Below, in pieces: positions 53,576 to 61,949 of a stretch of 64,000 nt of DNA. Where the stretch lies: assembly GCF_021404405.1 (NCBI RefSeq), contig NZ_JABFTV010000009.1:1-64000 (forward strand), given 5' to 3'. Positions within the stretch are counted from its first letter, which is position 1. The number at the start of each line of letters is the position of its first letter. Position numbers and translations under genes: made by a program. Below the pieces are notes generated by a model. That model was given only the letters and a program-made list of their open reading frames with translations, was not told the origin of the DNA and ran no database searches. The stretch comes from Billgrantia aerodenitrificans. Lineage in GTDB: Bacteria; Pseudomonadota; Gammaproteobacteria; Pseudomonadales; Halomonadaceae.

Positions 53576-56500
53576 TCATGACTTTCCCAGGATGCTAAAC
53601 AAACGCTGGTTTATGCCGTCATCGCACAGCACACCCCTTTCCAGCACGGAGAAGCCCAAATTCTCTATAAGCGCCACCGTCTCGCCAAACCCACCTTCAA
53701 TGCTGACCAATTCACGCCCTGGTTGACTCTCGAGCAGTACGATAGCGCTCTTTGCACATAGAGTCTGGAGTTTTTCCACATAGAGATCTGGCTGGACATC
53801 ACTTGCGATCACCAAATCAAAGGGTTTGGCTGGGTGGTAATCTACAAAATCCATCTCGGATAACTTGATGTGTTCAATACCCAAGTGCTCCGCCACCGCC
53901 TCACCAACTTTGATGTCGAACGTATTCTGGCCGACTCCTTCCCCGTGGCCTATTCTATCTGCCATACCAATTAGCAAGAATCCCGCGCCGCAGCTGATAT
54001 CCAGGACCCGTGCCGACTCTGGCAGGTAGCGCTCGAGTCGGTAAGCCCCAAGCCGTGCCTCGGTTTGGCGCTGACCGGGCAACCATACTGATTCCAGCCC
54101 TTGGCTCAGCAACCCGAATCGAGAGGGCTTGAAGTTGCTTTTGTACTTCCTTTTCAATTCGCGAACGTGCTGATGCAGGTCGCCCAGCTTGCGTAATGCG
54201 CCAGCGGCATGACTCAACTCTACGTCCAGGCGCTTACTCGCCAGCTGTGTACTCCGAGATGCCGGACGGAGCCGTGAAGCATTCCAGAAGCTATCACAGG
54301 CACCGGCCGAGTCGCCCGCCTCCATCCGGACGATACCCTGCTGCAAATAGAGTGAGGCCCGTACAAAGACGGCTTGCTCTTCGCTCAACGTCAAAGCGCG
54401 GTCGATGTCCTCGAGCGATTCCTCAACACGGCCGAGTCCGGCCAAGAGAGAGGCCCTCACACGCAATAGCTCCGTATCGGGCTCGCTGCAGGCTTGCAAG
54501 AGTTCCTCGCACCTGGCCAAGCCATCCGTCAGAAGCGGAGTACTTTGCAACGGGCTGGCAGCCATCACCTGCAGCACGGCACGCATCACCCCCTCATGCT
54601 TGGGACATCTCGCTTCAAGCCGGCGGACGTTCTGCTCCGCCTCCCACCACAAGCCGGCATTGAGCAGCACTTCAATGGCATCCAAACGAATCGTCACATC
54701 GTCGGGAGATAGCTCAATGGCCTTATCGATATGGGCAACGGCCATGTCGTCCAGTCCCGCAAGCGAAGCCATGACCCCGCGAAGACTGCGTATCTGCGCG
54801 CTCTGAGGAAACCGCTTGGCCCAGTCGTTCAGCTGCCCCGCAAGGCCATCCAGGTCCCCGCCCCGGAGAGATTTGCGGAATTCGAATAACTCGCTTGCGG
54901 GCGGCTCGAACCTGTCACGGTCGAAAAAACCCTTGGCCTTGAGATAGTTCTCACCTACACCGCCACCGATCGCATGCAGCAGGTCATAGCTGAGGTCATG
55001 AATCTGGTACACAGTATCGAGCACGAAGGCCAACTTGAGTCGCTGAGTATCACTCAGCGCTGCCAGGCGCTCATGGTCAGGAATGAAGAGGGCGTGTGCC
55101 CGCTGCAGCTCCGTGGCCTCGGGTTGAATCGGCAGCTCCTCCCGGGGCGGCATGCACTGTGCATAGTCGAAACCCAGCAGTCGATAGAAGCGAAAACCGT
55201 GCCGCGCCGCCCAGTGGCTCACTTCAGCGAGATTCGGCTGACGCTCGTGGGTCGGCTGAAAGGTGACCCTCACCTGCAGTAACAGCGTGCTGGCCAGTGT
55301 CCGGGTGCCGTTCTCGAGCACTGCCATACCGTCATGACGATCATCCAGCAACAGCCAATCGACAGTGTTCAGCCCCTCGATGGCATCCAGCGCCACAGTG
55401 GTCAATGGCAGTCTTGCGAGTACGCTCGCTCCCTGTCGCTGCCCCTCGGGTAACTGCGAGGGAGCAAGCGGTGGCAAACTGGCAGAGAATGACGGCTCGA
55501 GACAGGCATGAAGTGTCGCCGGCTGCCCGTCGCCCAACGTGGCATGGGCAAAGTGTTGCACATGAGGGTTCTGCTTTACCTCGTCTCTCAATGCGAGCCG
55601 ACTTGGTGGATCAAATGCGATCACCTCGAATGCGTTCAGCTCCAAGAGGGCGTCGACGTTGGCGGCTGACAGTAACTGCCCACCGTTGTCGATGGCCACG
55701 ACTCGCTCCGGAAGCTGCCAATCGAAGCTGACCGACTCGCTCGGCTTGTCTTCCCGCTGCACTTCTTCTCGCAGTTTCTCCGGTAAGGGCTGATCGAACA
55801 CTGCAGGATGCTCCAGGCGCGGAAACGCATCGGCGATGGTCTTGTACCCCTCAATCATCGGCTCGATCTTGTCGCGGAATCGCTCACCGATACCGTTGAA
55901 ACGATCCGTGACCGGCATCGGGGCGTCCAGCGAAACGATGGGGCTGATATCATTGAGCATGTCAGCATTGGCAGCCACGACTTCTTCATAAGATTCGCTA
56001 CGCCGCAGGCCGAGATCGCCCAGCAAATTGTTCATTACCGTGTGTGGATCCCGGGTCAGCGCCTCGTAGTCAACGAGATACACCGGGTTGGGCAGCACCT
56101 GGGTCCAGTGATCCATGACTTTCTCGGAGCAGGCAATTTGGCGGCCCATCTGGTGCAAGTCGTAGGTATAGCGGTAGCCCTCCGGCATAAGATATTGATG
56201 AAAATAACCCGTTATGCCGAGATCGAGAAGATTACGCACACAGAAGATGATCGGCACCTTGGGCATCCACAGCCCTATCAGGCCGAGGAACCACAGGTCG
56301 CCCGGCACCGTGGTTATCTTGACGGTATCCTCGACTCCCAGGCGTTGGCGATACCCCACCGCATCCTGGAGAAGTCGCTCAGGCGTCAGCTGAGAAAGAT
56401 ACTCACCGAGATGTCTCTCGTAGGGCTCCAGCAGCTCTTCGGCGTACTGCCCCAGTACCAGCTCCTCGCCAGCCAAGGTGACGCCTTTCACCCCACGAAA

Positions 56501-57325
56501 TAGCGATTCCACCAGGCTCTTACCGGAACGTGACATGCCGGCCACGATGATCTGCGGTCGATCTTGGAGACCGCATGGCGCCAACCGATCGAACAGCGCC
56601 TTGCCGAAGTAGCGCCGGGTGAAGGTCAGGCGGCGCTCCAATTCGGCCCGAATAGGCGGCAGGCTCTCATCCATCAACCGGTTGGCTTGTTGGAAGTGCG
56701 CGAATGCCTGCTCGTCATCCGCCACGTCCAGGTAGGCCTTGCCCAGCACGAAGTGCAGATCGGCTCGCTCCTTGGGCGTCAGGTCATCAGCGTCAAGGCG
56801 GGCCGGCAGCACCTCGAAGATGGCATCATCAGGCACGAAGGTGGTGAGATGCGCCAATGCCACGTGCAATTTCCAGTTTTTGGGATCCAGCGCCCGTGCT
56901 CGATGATAGCAGTCGACCGCCGCGACCAGTTGCTGGCTGTCTCGATATACGTCGCCCTTGATTGCCAGCGCCTCGACATGCTCCGGCGCCTTTTCCAGCA
57001 CCTGCTCGAGTAAAGCCAATGCCTGTGCGGTGTCGCCCTGCTTGCTCAGGCACTGCGCCAGATTGATGAGAATTTCCGGATTACTGGGCTGCGCCTGGCG
57101 AGCACGCTGATAAAGCGCTGCAGCTTCAGCGAAATGCGCCTGCTTTTGCAGCGCTCGAGCATACAAGCCGATGATTTGAGGATCCTGTGGATAGCGCTTG
57201 ATCAACGCCTCCAGGCGTTCCCCTGCTTCAGCAGCATCACCGGCGTTGAGCAGACCCATGATGGCTTTGATCGTCTTGCCTGAAGGTTTGGCAGCCTGAT
57301 GCTGCGAGTATGTGCGCACGGCCAC
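53576..57325 (-). CDS. Giant TPR / sulfotransferase / methyltransferase fusion
   Basis: About 1249 aa. Residues about 10-240 are TPR repeats (e.g. AEAAALYQRARQAQPSNPEI). Residues about 255-520 form a Sulfotransfer_3-like domain, with PAPS-loop-like GMSRSGKSLVESLF and IFCVRNLLDLGITGYF. Residues about 550-760 resemble a degenerate FkbM methyltransferase (VAIDNGGQLLSAANVDALLE, VIAFDPPSR, VALDAIEGLNTVDWLLLDD). More TPRs follow (about 840-1050), then a class I SAM-methyltransferase (VLDISCGAGFLLIGMADRIG, about 1120-1240). Start is a GTG 5 nt after GGAGG. Located just downstream of fliC, it probably modifies flagellin or its glycan in the cytoplasm. Confidence 0.78.
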   Translation of the reverse strand: MAVRTYSQHQAAKPSGKTIKAIMGLLNAGDAAEAGERLEALIKRYPQDPQIIGLYARALQKQAHFAEAAALYQRARQAQPSNPEILINLAQCLSKQGDTAQALALLEQVLEKAPEHVEALAIKGDVYRDSQQLVAAVDCYHRARALDPKNWKLHVALAHLTTFVPDDAIFEVLPARLDADDLTPKERADLHFVLGKAYLDVADDEQAFAHFQQANRLMDESLPPIRAELERRLTFTRRYFGKALFDRLAPCGLQDRPQIIVAGMSRSGKSLVESLFRGVKGVTLAGEELVLGQYAEELLEPYERHLGEYLSQLTPERLLQDAVGYRQRLGVEDTVKITTVPGDLWFLGLIGLWMPKVPIIFCVRNLLDLGITGYFHQYLMPEGYRYTYDLHQMGRQIACSEKVMDHWTQVLPNPVYLVDYEALTRDPHTVMNNLLGDLGLRRSESYEEVVAANADMLNDISPIVSLDAPMPVTDRFNGIGERFRDKIEPMIEGYKTIADAFPRLEHPAVFDQPLPEKLREEVQREDKPSESVSFDWQLPERVVAIDNGGQLLSAANVDALLELNAFEVIAFDPPSRLALRDEVKQNPHVQHFAHATLGDGQPATLHACLEPSFSASLPPLAPSQLPEGQRQGASVLARLPLTTVALDAIEGLNTVDWLLLDDRHDGMAVLENGTRTLASTLLLQVRVTFQPTHERQPNLAEVSHWAARHGFRFYRLLGFDYAQCMPPREELPIQPEATELQRAHALFIPDHERLAALSDTQRLKLAFVLDTVYQIHDLSYDLLHAIGGGVGENYLKAKGFFDRDRFEPPASELFEFRKSLRGGDLDGLAGQLNDWAKRFPQSAQIRSLRGVMASLAGLDDMAVAHIDKAIELSPDDVTIRLDAIEVLLNAGLWWEAEQNVRRLEARCPKHEGVMRAVLQVMAASPLQSTPLLTDGLARCEELLQACSEPDTELLRVRASLLAGLGRVEESLEDIDRALTLSEEQAVFVRASLYLQQGIVRMEAGDSAGACDSFWNASRLRPASRSTQLASKRLDVELSHAAGALRKLGDLHQHVRELKRKYKSNFKPSRFGLLSQGLESVWLPGQRQTEARLGAYRLERYLPESARVLDISCGAGFLLIGMADRIGHGEGVGQNTFDIKVGEAVAEHLGIEHIKLSEMDFVDYHPAKPFDLVIASDVQPDLYVEKLQTLCAKSAIVLLESQPGRELVSIEGGFGETVALIENLGFSVLERGVLCDDGINQRLFSILGKS

Positions 57326-57390
57326 GCAAGCCTCCTTGGGATTAAAAAAGGTCAAGACTAGATTACCCGGCAGCGTGAATGCCAAAACGA

Positions 57391-57418
57391 AAAACAGGCC
57401 CCCAAATGGGAGCCTGTT
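57391..57418 (-). terminator. Intrinsic terminator of fliC
   Basis: On the minus strand AACAGGC-T-CCC pairs with GGG-GCCTGTT around a short loop and continues into a T run (plus-strand A's at 57390-57394). It starts about 50 bp after the fliC stop codon. Some read-through would be needed if the 1249-aa gene is expressed from the fliC promoter. Confidence 0.85.
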
Positions 57419-57468
57419 CGTTACCAGGGCCGTTGCAGCCCTTGGCGTGTGACGCTCAGATTGGCAAT

Positions 57469-59232
57469 TTAACCCAGCAGGGACAGCACGTTCTGCGGGA
57501 TCTGGTTGGCCTGAGCCAGTACGGAAGTGCCGGCCTGCTGCAGGATCTGCGCGCGGGTCATGTTGGCCACTTCCACTGCGTAGTCGGCATCTTCGATGCG
57601 CGAACGAGCAGCCTGCAGGTTGGTGCTGTTGGTCTGCAGGTTGTTGATGGCGTCCTCGAAGCGGTTCTGCACGGCACCCAGCTCGGAGCGCAGGCTGTCC
57701 ACCTTGTTCAGCGCTGCGTCCAGTGCCGCCAGCGGGTTGCCGGTCTGGCCAAGGGCAACCTGCTGATCCATGTCGACCACGTAGGGGTCGGCATCGGTGC
57801 CGGCGCCAGTCACGGCATAGTTGACGTCTTCACCGGCTTCGTTCTGGATGGTGGCAAACTTGGTCTGACCATCGATACCGCCGAAGCGAATCTCAACGCT
57901 CTGCTGAGTGCCCTGAGCATCGGTGTAGGTTGCTTCCTGCACGGTGGCAGTACCACCGGCACTGATGGCGGCGAGGAACAGGCCTGCCTCGCCACGATCG
58001 TCAACGTAGGTACCGGTGCCAACACCGTCTTCGTCAAGCACTTCGCGCAGAGTGCCTTCGAGCGCTGAAGCATCGACACTCACTGTGGTCGCAGAGAAGT
58101 CGGCTGTCACCCCATCAAAGTCGAAGGTCACGGTGCCGCCAGCGGAGATCTGGCCAGCCGAGACGGCGTACAGCTGGGTGTCATCGCCATCGACCACCTG
58201 GATGTAGAGGTTGTCGCCGTCCTGAACGAATGAAGTGGTGCCGGCCGGAGCATTGGCGAAGTTCTCGGACAGAGTGACCGGCTGATCTGTGAAGGTGAAG
58301 GTCAGATCAGATGCTGAGGTTGCGTTCGTTTCGTTATTACTACCACCCGTTTGAGTCAGGAAAGTAGCACCCGAAAGGTCGACCGTGCCGCCCACGCTGA
58401 CGTTAGAAGCAGAGATCGCGACATAGGCTGTTTCGGTTCTAGCCGTATTACCTGTACTTTCACCGGTAAGCTCAACAGTTGCGTACAGTCCACCAGCACT
58501 GTCAGTAACAAACCCCGTTACGTTAGCGCCTGAAACAGCGCCATCAATCGTGCCAAAGGTGGCCGGTAAAGGGGGAAGAGTCACGCCACCAGCTGCGATT
58601 TCCACATCGACATCAGCAGTGCCGAACGTAGTAGTCGGTGTTACCGAAGGCAGATCACCGGAAACGATGGACTGAACCTGATCGCCCGTGTTGACCTCGA
58701 CAACCCGGCGCACGTCGAAATCAGCCAGGTTCAGCGTAGCGGAAGTGATTTCCTTGAGGTTGACGCTGATGGTTTCACCGTCGTTGGCACCGACCTGAAT
58801 TTGCAGCTCACGGTCCTGAGCCAGCACATCGACGCCGTTGAAGTTGGTCTCGGAGGAGATACGGTCGATCTCAGCCAGACGCTGGGTGATTTCGTCCTGG
58901 ATGGACTGCAGGTCATTGTCGGAGTTGGTGCCGTTCTGGGCTTGAACGGTCAGCTCACGAATGCGCTGCAGGTTGTCGTTGATCTGGTTCAGTGCGCCTT
59001 CGGCAGTCTGAGCGACGGAGATACCGTCGTTGGCGTTACGCTGTGCCTGGTTCAGACCGGTGATCTGAGCGGTCATGCGGTTGGCGATGGCCTGACCGGC
59101 GGCATCATCCTTGGCGCTGTTGATACGCAGGCCGGAGGAGAGACGCTCCATGGAAGTCTGCAGAGCGTTCTGGCTCTTCTGCAGATTGGACTGGCCAATC
59201 AGAGATGTGATGTTGGTATTGATGACTGACAT
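57469..59232 (-). CDS. fliC: Flagellin, major (587 aa)
   Basis: Filament protein secreted by the flagellar type III system. The conserved D0/D1 N-terminus (MSVINTNITSLIGQSNLQKS, LSSGLRINSAKDDAAGQAIA, about residues 1-170) and C-terminus (NRFEDAINNLQTNSTNLQAA to NQIPQNVLSLLG) are intact. Between them, about residues 180-490 form a variable, Thr/Gly/Ala-rich surface domain of D2/D3 type. QVGANDGETISVNL is the usual end of the D1 region. A FliA-type promoter lies 110 bp upstream and a terminator follows. Thr/Ser-rich variable domains are common glycosylation targets, which fits the neighbouring modification gene. Confidence 0.95.
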   Translation of the reverse strand: MSVINTNITSLIGQSNLQKSQNALQTSMERLSSGLRINSAKDDAAGQAIANRMTAQITGLNQAQRNANDGISVAQTAEGALNQINDNLQRIRELTVQAQNGTNSDNDLQSIQDEITQRLAEIDRISSETNFNGVDVLAQDRELQIQVGANDGETISVNLKEITSATLNLADFDVRRVVEVNTGDQVQSIVSGDLPSVTPTTTFGTADVDVEIAAGGVTLPPLPATFGTIDGAVSGANVTGFVTDSAGGLYATVELTGESTGNTARTETAYVAISASNVSVGGTVDLSGATFLTQTGGSNNETNATSASDLTFTFTDQPVTLSENFANAPAGTTSFVQDGDNLYIQVVDGDDTQLYAVSAGQISAGGTVTFDFDGVTADFSATTVSVDASALEGTLREVLDEDGVGTGTYVDDRGEAGLFLAAISAGGTATVQEATYTDAQGTQQSVEIRFGGIDGQTKFATIQNEAGEDVNYAVTGAGTDADPYVVDMDQQVALGQTGNPLAALDAALNKVDSLRSELGAVQNRFEDAINNLQTNSTNLQAARSRIEDADYAVEVANMTRAQILQQAGTSVLAQANQIPQNVLSLLG

Positions 59233-59329
59233 GGGTCATTCCTTCTTTTCGTTGAGGGCTCCATTGGCGGGCCCACTGAACCTTGTTTTCCTGGCCCAGC
59301 ATCTCGGGCCTACCTCAACGGCGCCGTTG

Positions 59330-59397
59330 GCCGTTACCCTGTTTAACGGCACTTGCCGGCAGGACTTTAGGGAGAAAGGAAAAAAATTTTCGTTTCG
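59330..59397 (-). repeat. 68-bp promoter repeat, copy A (fliC promoter)
   Basis: By eye about 63 of 68 bases match the segment at 60769-60836 in the same orientation. The repeat covers the FliA-type promoter, an A/T-rich upstream tract, and a GCCGTTA/TAACGGC dyad overlapping the -10 and start site (59330-59350). Similarity ends abruptly on both sides. Confidence 0.85.
59343..59369 (-). promoter_or_regulatory. Sigma-28 (FliA)-like promoter of fliC
   Basis: Minus strand: TAAAGTCC, 11-nt spacer, GCCGTTAA, matching TAAAGTTT-N11-GCCGATAA at 6/8 and 7/8. It is 110 bp upstream of the fliC start, leaving a long leader. An A/T tract (AAAATTTTTTT on the minus strand) precedes it and may act as an UP-like element. 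Confidence 0.85.
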
Positions 59398-59449
59398 TGT
59401 TGACGAGGCTTGGCGCAGTGGACCGGCTTGCCTAGCGCCGCAGCGCCAC

Positions 59450-59998
59450 TCATTGCGCGTACAGCGCCGCCATATCGGCTTCGAGCCTGGCTATGACCTG
59501 CGCACGAAGCCCAGGGTGCGCGGCCGGCAGGGCCAAAGCTTCGGCATACCAGAAGTCCATCTGCGGCGTGGGTTCGGGGCCGCGTTCGATGGCAGCATGG
59601 ATAAGCGCCATACGCAGGGTCTGGCAATCGGCTGGGGCTTGAGCGAACTTTTCCAGCGAGGCGTGCCAATCTTTCTCATTGCCGGGTTCGCCTACGGCAC
59701 GGCTGGCTTCTACCAAGCAAGCGATCTCTTCACCAAATGCTTTACGCAGCCGCTCGGCGTCGAGCGGCATTACTTCTTCCGCCAGCAGCAGCAGGGAAAC
59801 GGCGATCCGCATCGTCGCGGGATAGCCCAGGGCATGCAGGGTCGTCTGAGCGGCATTGATAAGGGCATCGTTGTCCTCGCGCCGATCTCTCGGGGTGACC
59901 AGCTCGAACATGCCAAACTGCGCTTCCCGCTCTGCCTGGGTGTATACGGCATCGTGGTAGGCTGCTAGTCGAGTATGCACACAATCAGATCTCTTCAT
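59450..59998 (-). CDS. Degenerate RelA/SpoT-HD-like protein
   Basis: A 182-aa helical protein. Residues about 45-105 (NDALINAAQTTLHALGYP, AVSLLLLAEEVMPLDAERLR, KAFGEEIACLVEASRAVG) follow the pattern of the HD region of RelA/SpoT enzymes: helix, LLHD-E-like segment, FGEEVA-lV. The metal-binding HD is replaced by LL, so hydrolase activity is doubtful. The start at 59998 overlaps the preceding gene by 14 bp; a longer frame lies inside that gene. It is tightly coupled to the caspase-like gene and lies upstream of fliC. The family call is an inference from pattern only. Confidence 0.5.
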   Translation of the reverse strand: MKRSDCVHTRLAAYHDAVYTQAEREAQFGMFELVTPRDRREDNDALINAAQTTLHALGYPATMRIAVSLLLLAEEVMPLDAERLRKAFGEEIACLVEASRAVGEPGNEKDWHASLEKFAQAPADCQTLRMALIHAAIERGPEPTPQMDFWYAEALALPAAHPGLRAQVIARLEADMAALYAQ

Positions 59999-60680
59999 TC
60001 TTAAAGCGCCATACCATTTCGGTAATGTCGCGCGCACGATGCCCTCGGCCACACGGCTGTGCAACAAAGCGCAGAGCGTCACAAAGGCGAACGTCATTAT
60101 CTTCGTAATCGATACCGATAATGTAGTCGTCGGCAAAGAGGCGAATCGATTCGGCCAGCTCGTTCGCTATGAGTTCACGGTCATAGAAAACGCTTTCCTC
60201 AACTGCGGACATCCGAGCAATCAGTGCACAGTCGATCAGAGTCGCATCGAGCCAGTTGGCAGCCGGGGTATAGCCGGCACACCAGCGCAGCCCCGACTCT
60301 TCGAGACACACCTCCATCGCTACGGTATGCTCGCCAACGAAACACGAGCCCAAGACCACCCCTGTTATACGGTGTTTTTTTGACTTCTCACCCACCTGCA
60401 CCAACAAGTCTATAAGCGGGACTCCTGCAACCTTGTTCTTGAACCCGTGCGCCGCTATATAGACCGTACGGTTTTCAAAATCGCCCTTGCACAAGCAATC
60501 CAGCGCCTTATTAAAACTCTTTTTATCATAAAAATTGGCATAGTGAACTTCCGTATCACCAGTCAGTTTCGCTACACCTTCGATAAAGGGAAGCACACTG
60601 CTGCGGTTGGCATCATCCTCATCCAGTTCCCATGGCGCTTCCAATACGAGAATGGCACGGCTGGAACGATACTTGCTCAT
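59985..60680 (-). CDS. Caspase/CHAT-fold-like protein of unknown function
   Basis: A 231-aa cytoplasmic protein. VYIAAHGFKNK carries a His-Gly (His78-Gly79) at the end of a beta strand, and ITGVVLGSCFVGEHT carries Cys113 after the next strand. This His-Gly / (G/A)-S-C arrangement is the catalytic dyad of caspase-fold and CHAT peptidases. The N-terminus (SRAILVLEAPWELDEDD) fits the first strand and loop. The gene is less GC-rich than its neighbours. It has its own copy of the fliC promoter about 100 bp upstream and overlaps the HD-like gene. Protease activity is unproven. Confidence 0.55.
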   Translation of the reverse strand: MSKYRSSRAILVLEAPWELDEDDANRSSVLPFIEGVAKLTGDTEVHYANFYDKKSFNKALDCLCKGDFENRTVYIAAHGFKNKVAGVPLIDLLVQVGEKSKKHRITGVVLGSCFVGEHTVAMEVCLEESGLRWCAGYTPAANWLDATLIDCALIARMSAVEESVFYDRELIANELAESIRLFADDYIIGIDYEDNDVRLCDALRFVAQPCGRGHRARDITEMVWRFKNEEI

Positions 60681-60768
60681 CGACTACCCTTATCAATTAA
60701 TAGTCATTTTTATTGGCGGCATTAGGAACACTGCCAAAAACCAACTTCATTCGGCATAGACATGACTA

Positions 60769-60836
60769 GCCGTTATCCTATCTAACGGCACTTGTCGGCA
60801 GGACTTTAGGGAGAAAGGAAAAAAATTTTCGATTCG
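60769..60836 (-). repeat. 68-bp promoter repeat, copy B (upstream of the caspase-like gene)
   Basis: Same-orientation near-copy of 59330-59397. The differences are mainly in the dyad (GCCGTTATCC version) and one base in the spacer. It begins 28 bp after the stop of the short flagellin and ends about 88 bp before the caspase-like gene. Confidence 0.85.
60782..60808 (-). promoter_or_regulatory. Sigma-28 (FliA)-like promoter of the caspase-like/HD-like pair
   Basis: Minus strand: TAAAGTCC, 11-nt spacer (TGCCGACAAGT), GCCGTTAG. Near-identical to the fliC promoter and at a similar distance (about 100 bp) from the gene it faces. This predicts expression together with flagellin. Confidence 0.75.
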
Positions 60837-60864
60837 CTCGCACAAGTACTTGTACAACGTTACC

Positions 60865-61692
60865 TCAGCGCTGGCGCAGCAGCTCCAACACCAGCTCCGG
60901 CTGGCGATTGGCCTGGGCCAGGATGGCGAAGCCGGCCTGCTGCAGGATTTGCGCGCGCACCAGGTTGGAGACTTCCTGGGCGTAGTCGGCATCCATGATT
61001 CGCGAGCGGGCGGCGCTGAGATTGACCACGGTGCTCTGGATGTTGTCGATCACCGCTTCGAAGCGGTTGTACAGCGCGCCGAGCTGGCTGCGCTGGCGGT
61101 CGGTGCGCTTGAGCGCTTCGTCGAGGGCATCCAGCGGTGATTCGGTGGCCGTGCCGGTGTCGTCATCCACCACGCGAAAGCCATTCAGCCCCAGCGAATG
61201 CCGGTTGATGGCCTGAAGCTCGATGGCGATGGTTTCGCCGTCGTTGGCCCCTACCTGGATGTGCACGCGGCGGTTTTCGCCCACGACGGAAACGCCGTTG
61301 AAGCCGGTTTGCAGCCCAATGCGATCTATCTCATCCAGGCGCTGGTCGATCTCGTCCTGTATCGCGGCAAGATCGGTGGGACTCAGGGTGCCGTTACCGG
61401 CCTGCACGGTGAGCTCGCGAATGCGTTGCAGATTGGTATTGACCTGACCGATTGCCGCTTCGGCGGTTTGCACCAGCGAGATGCCGTCGTTGGCATTGCG
61501 TGCGGCCTGGTTGAGCCCGCGAATCTGCGCGGTCATGCGGTTGGCAATGGCCTGCCCCGCCGGGTCGTCCTTGGCGCTGTTGATGCGCAGGCCCGACGAC
61601 AGCCGCTGCATGGCTGTCTGCATGGCTTGCTGGCTGCCACGCAGATTGTTCTGCACGATCATCGACAGAATGTTGGTGTTGATCACGGCCAC
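60865..61692 (-). CDS. Flagellin, short second copy (275 aa)
   Basis: A complete flagellin with D0/D1 ends only: AVINTNILSMIVQNNLRGSQ and LSSGLRINSAKDDPAGQAIA at the start, and LSAARSRIMDADYAQEVSNL to PELVLELLRQR at the end. The variable central domain is almost missing (about 20-30 residues, near 160-190). Translation starts at a GTG (61692) 7 nt after GGAGG. It has its own FliA-type promoter, distinct from that of fliC. It is clearly divergent from the 587-aa flagellin and may form a filament segment or minor subunit. Confidence 0.92.
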   Translation of the reverse strand: MAVINTNILSMIVQNNLRGSQQAMQTAMQRLSSGLRINSAKDDPAGQAIANRMTAQIRGLNQAARNANDGISLVQTAEAAIGQVNTNLQRIRELTVQAGNGTLSPTDLAAIQDEIDQRLDEIDRIGLQTGFNGVSVVGENRRVHIQVGANDGETIAIELQAINRHSLGLNGFRVVDDDTGTATESPLDALDEALKRTDRQRSQLGALYNRFEAVIDNIQSTVVNLSAARSRIMDADYAQEVSNLVRAQILQQAGFAILAQANRQPELVLELLRQR

Positions 61693-61735
61693 GCAATGTC
61701 CTCCACCGGGCACTTCCTATGCACCTTTGCAGAGT

Positions 61736-61762
61736 ATATCGGCCGTTGGAAAGGAATCTTTA
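61736..61762 (-). promoter_or_regulatory. Sigma-28 (FliA)-like promoter of the short flagellin
   Basis: Minus strand: TAAAGATT, 11-nt spacer, GCCGATAT; 7/8 matches to each consensus element. It lies 44 bp upstream of the GTG start. Confidence 0.85.
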
Positions 61763-61877
61763 GCACGGCAGCACTATCTCGTTGGCGACAGCTCAGTCAG
61801 TGCTCATATTAAGCTGCATTTCCACCTCATCCCGGGCCTTTGCAAAGGAGCTGCGAGTCAGCATCAGAAAAGCACTA

Positions 61878-61897
61878 CCGCCCACTGTGGGGCGGTT
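61878..61897 (-). terminator. Probable terminator of fliD
   Basis: ACCGCCC (61878-61884) and GGGCGGT (61891-61897) form a 7-bp stem with a 6-nt loop. On the minus strand AGTGC and then TTTTC follow. It is about 40 bp after the fliD stop. Confidence 0.55.
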
Positions 61898-61909
61898 GAG
61901 CGTTCGACC

Positions 61910-61949
61910 CGGGCTGGCAGTTACTTCCGGGCTGGCTGTCAGTTACGTC
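61910..61949 (-). repeat. Imperfect tandem repeat at the 3' end of fliD
   Basis: CCGGGCTGGCAGTTACTT (61910-61927) is followed by a second copy with a 4-bp insertion (61928-61949). The second copy overlaps the fliD stop codon. Probably a local duplication with no further function. Confidence 0.6.
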
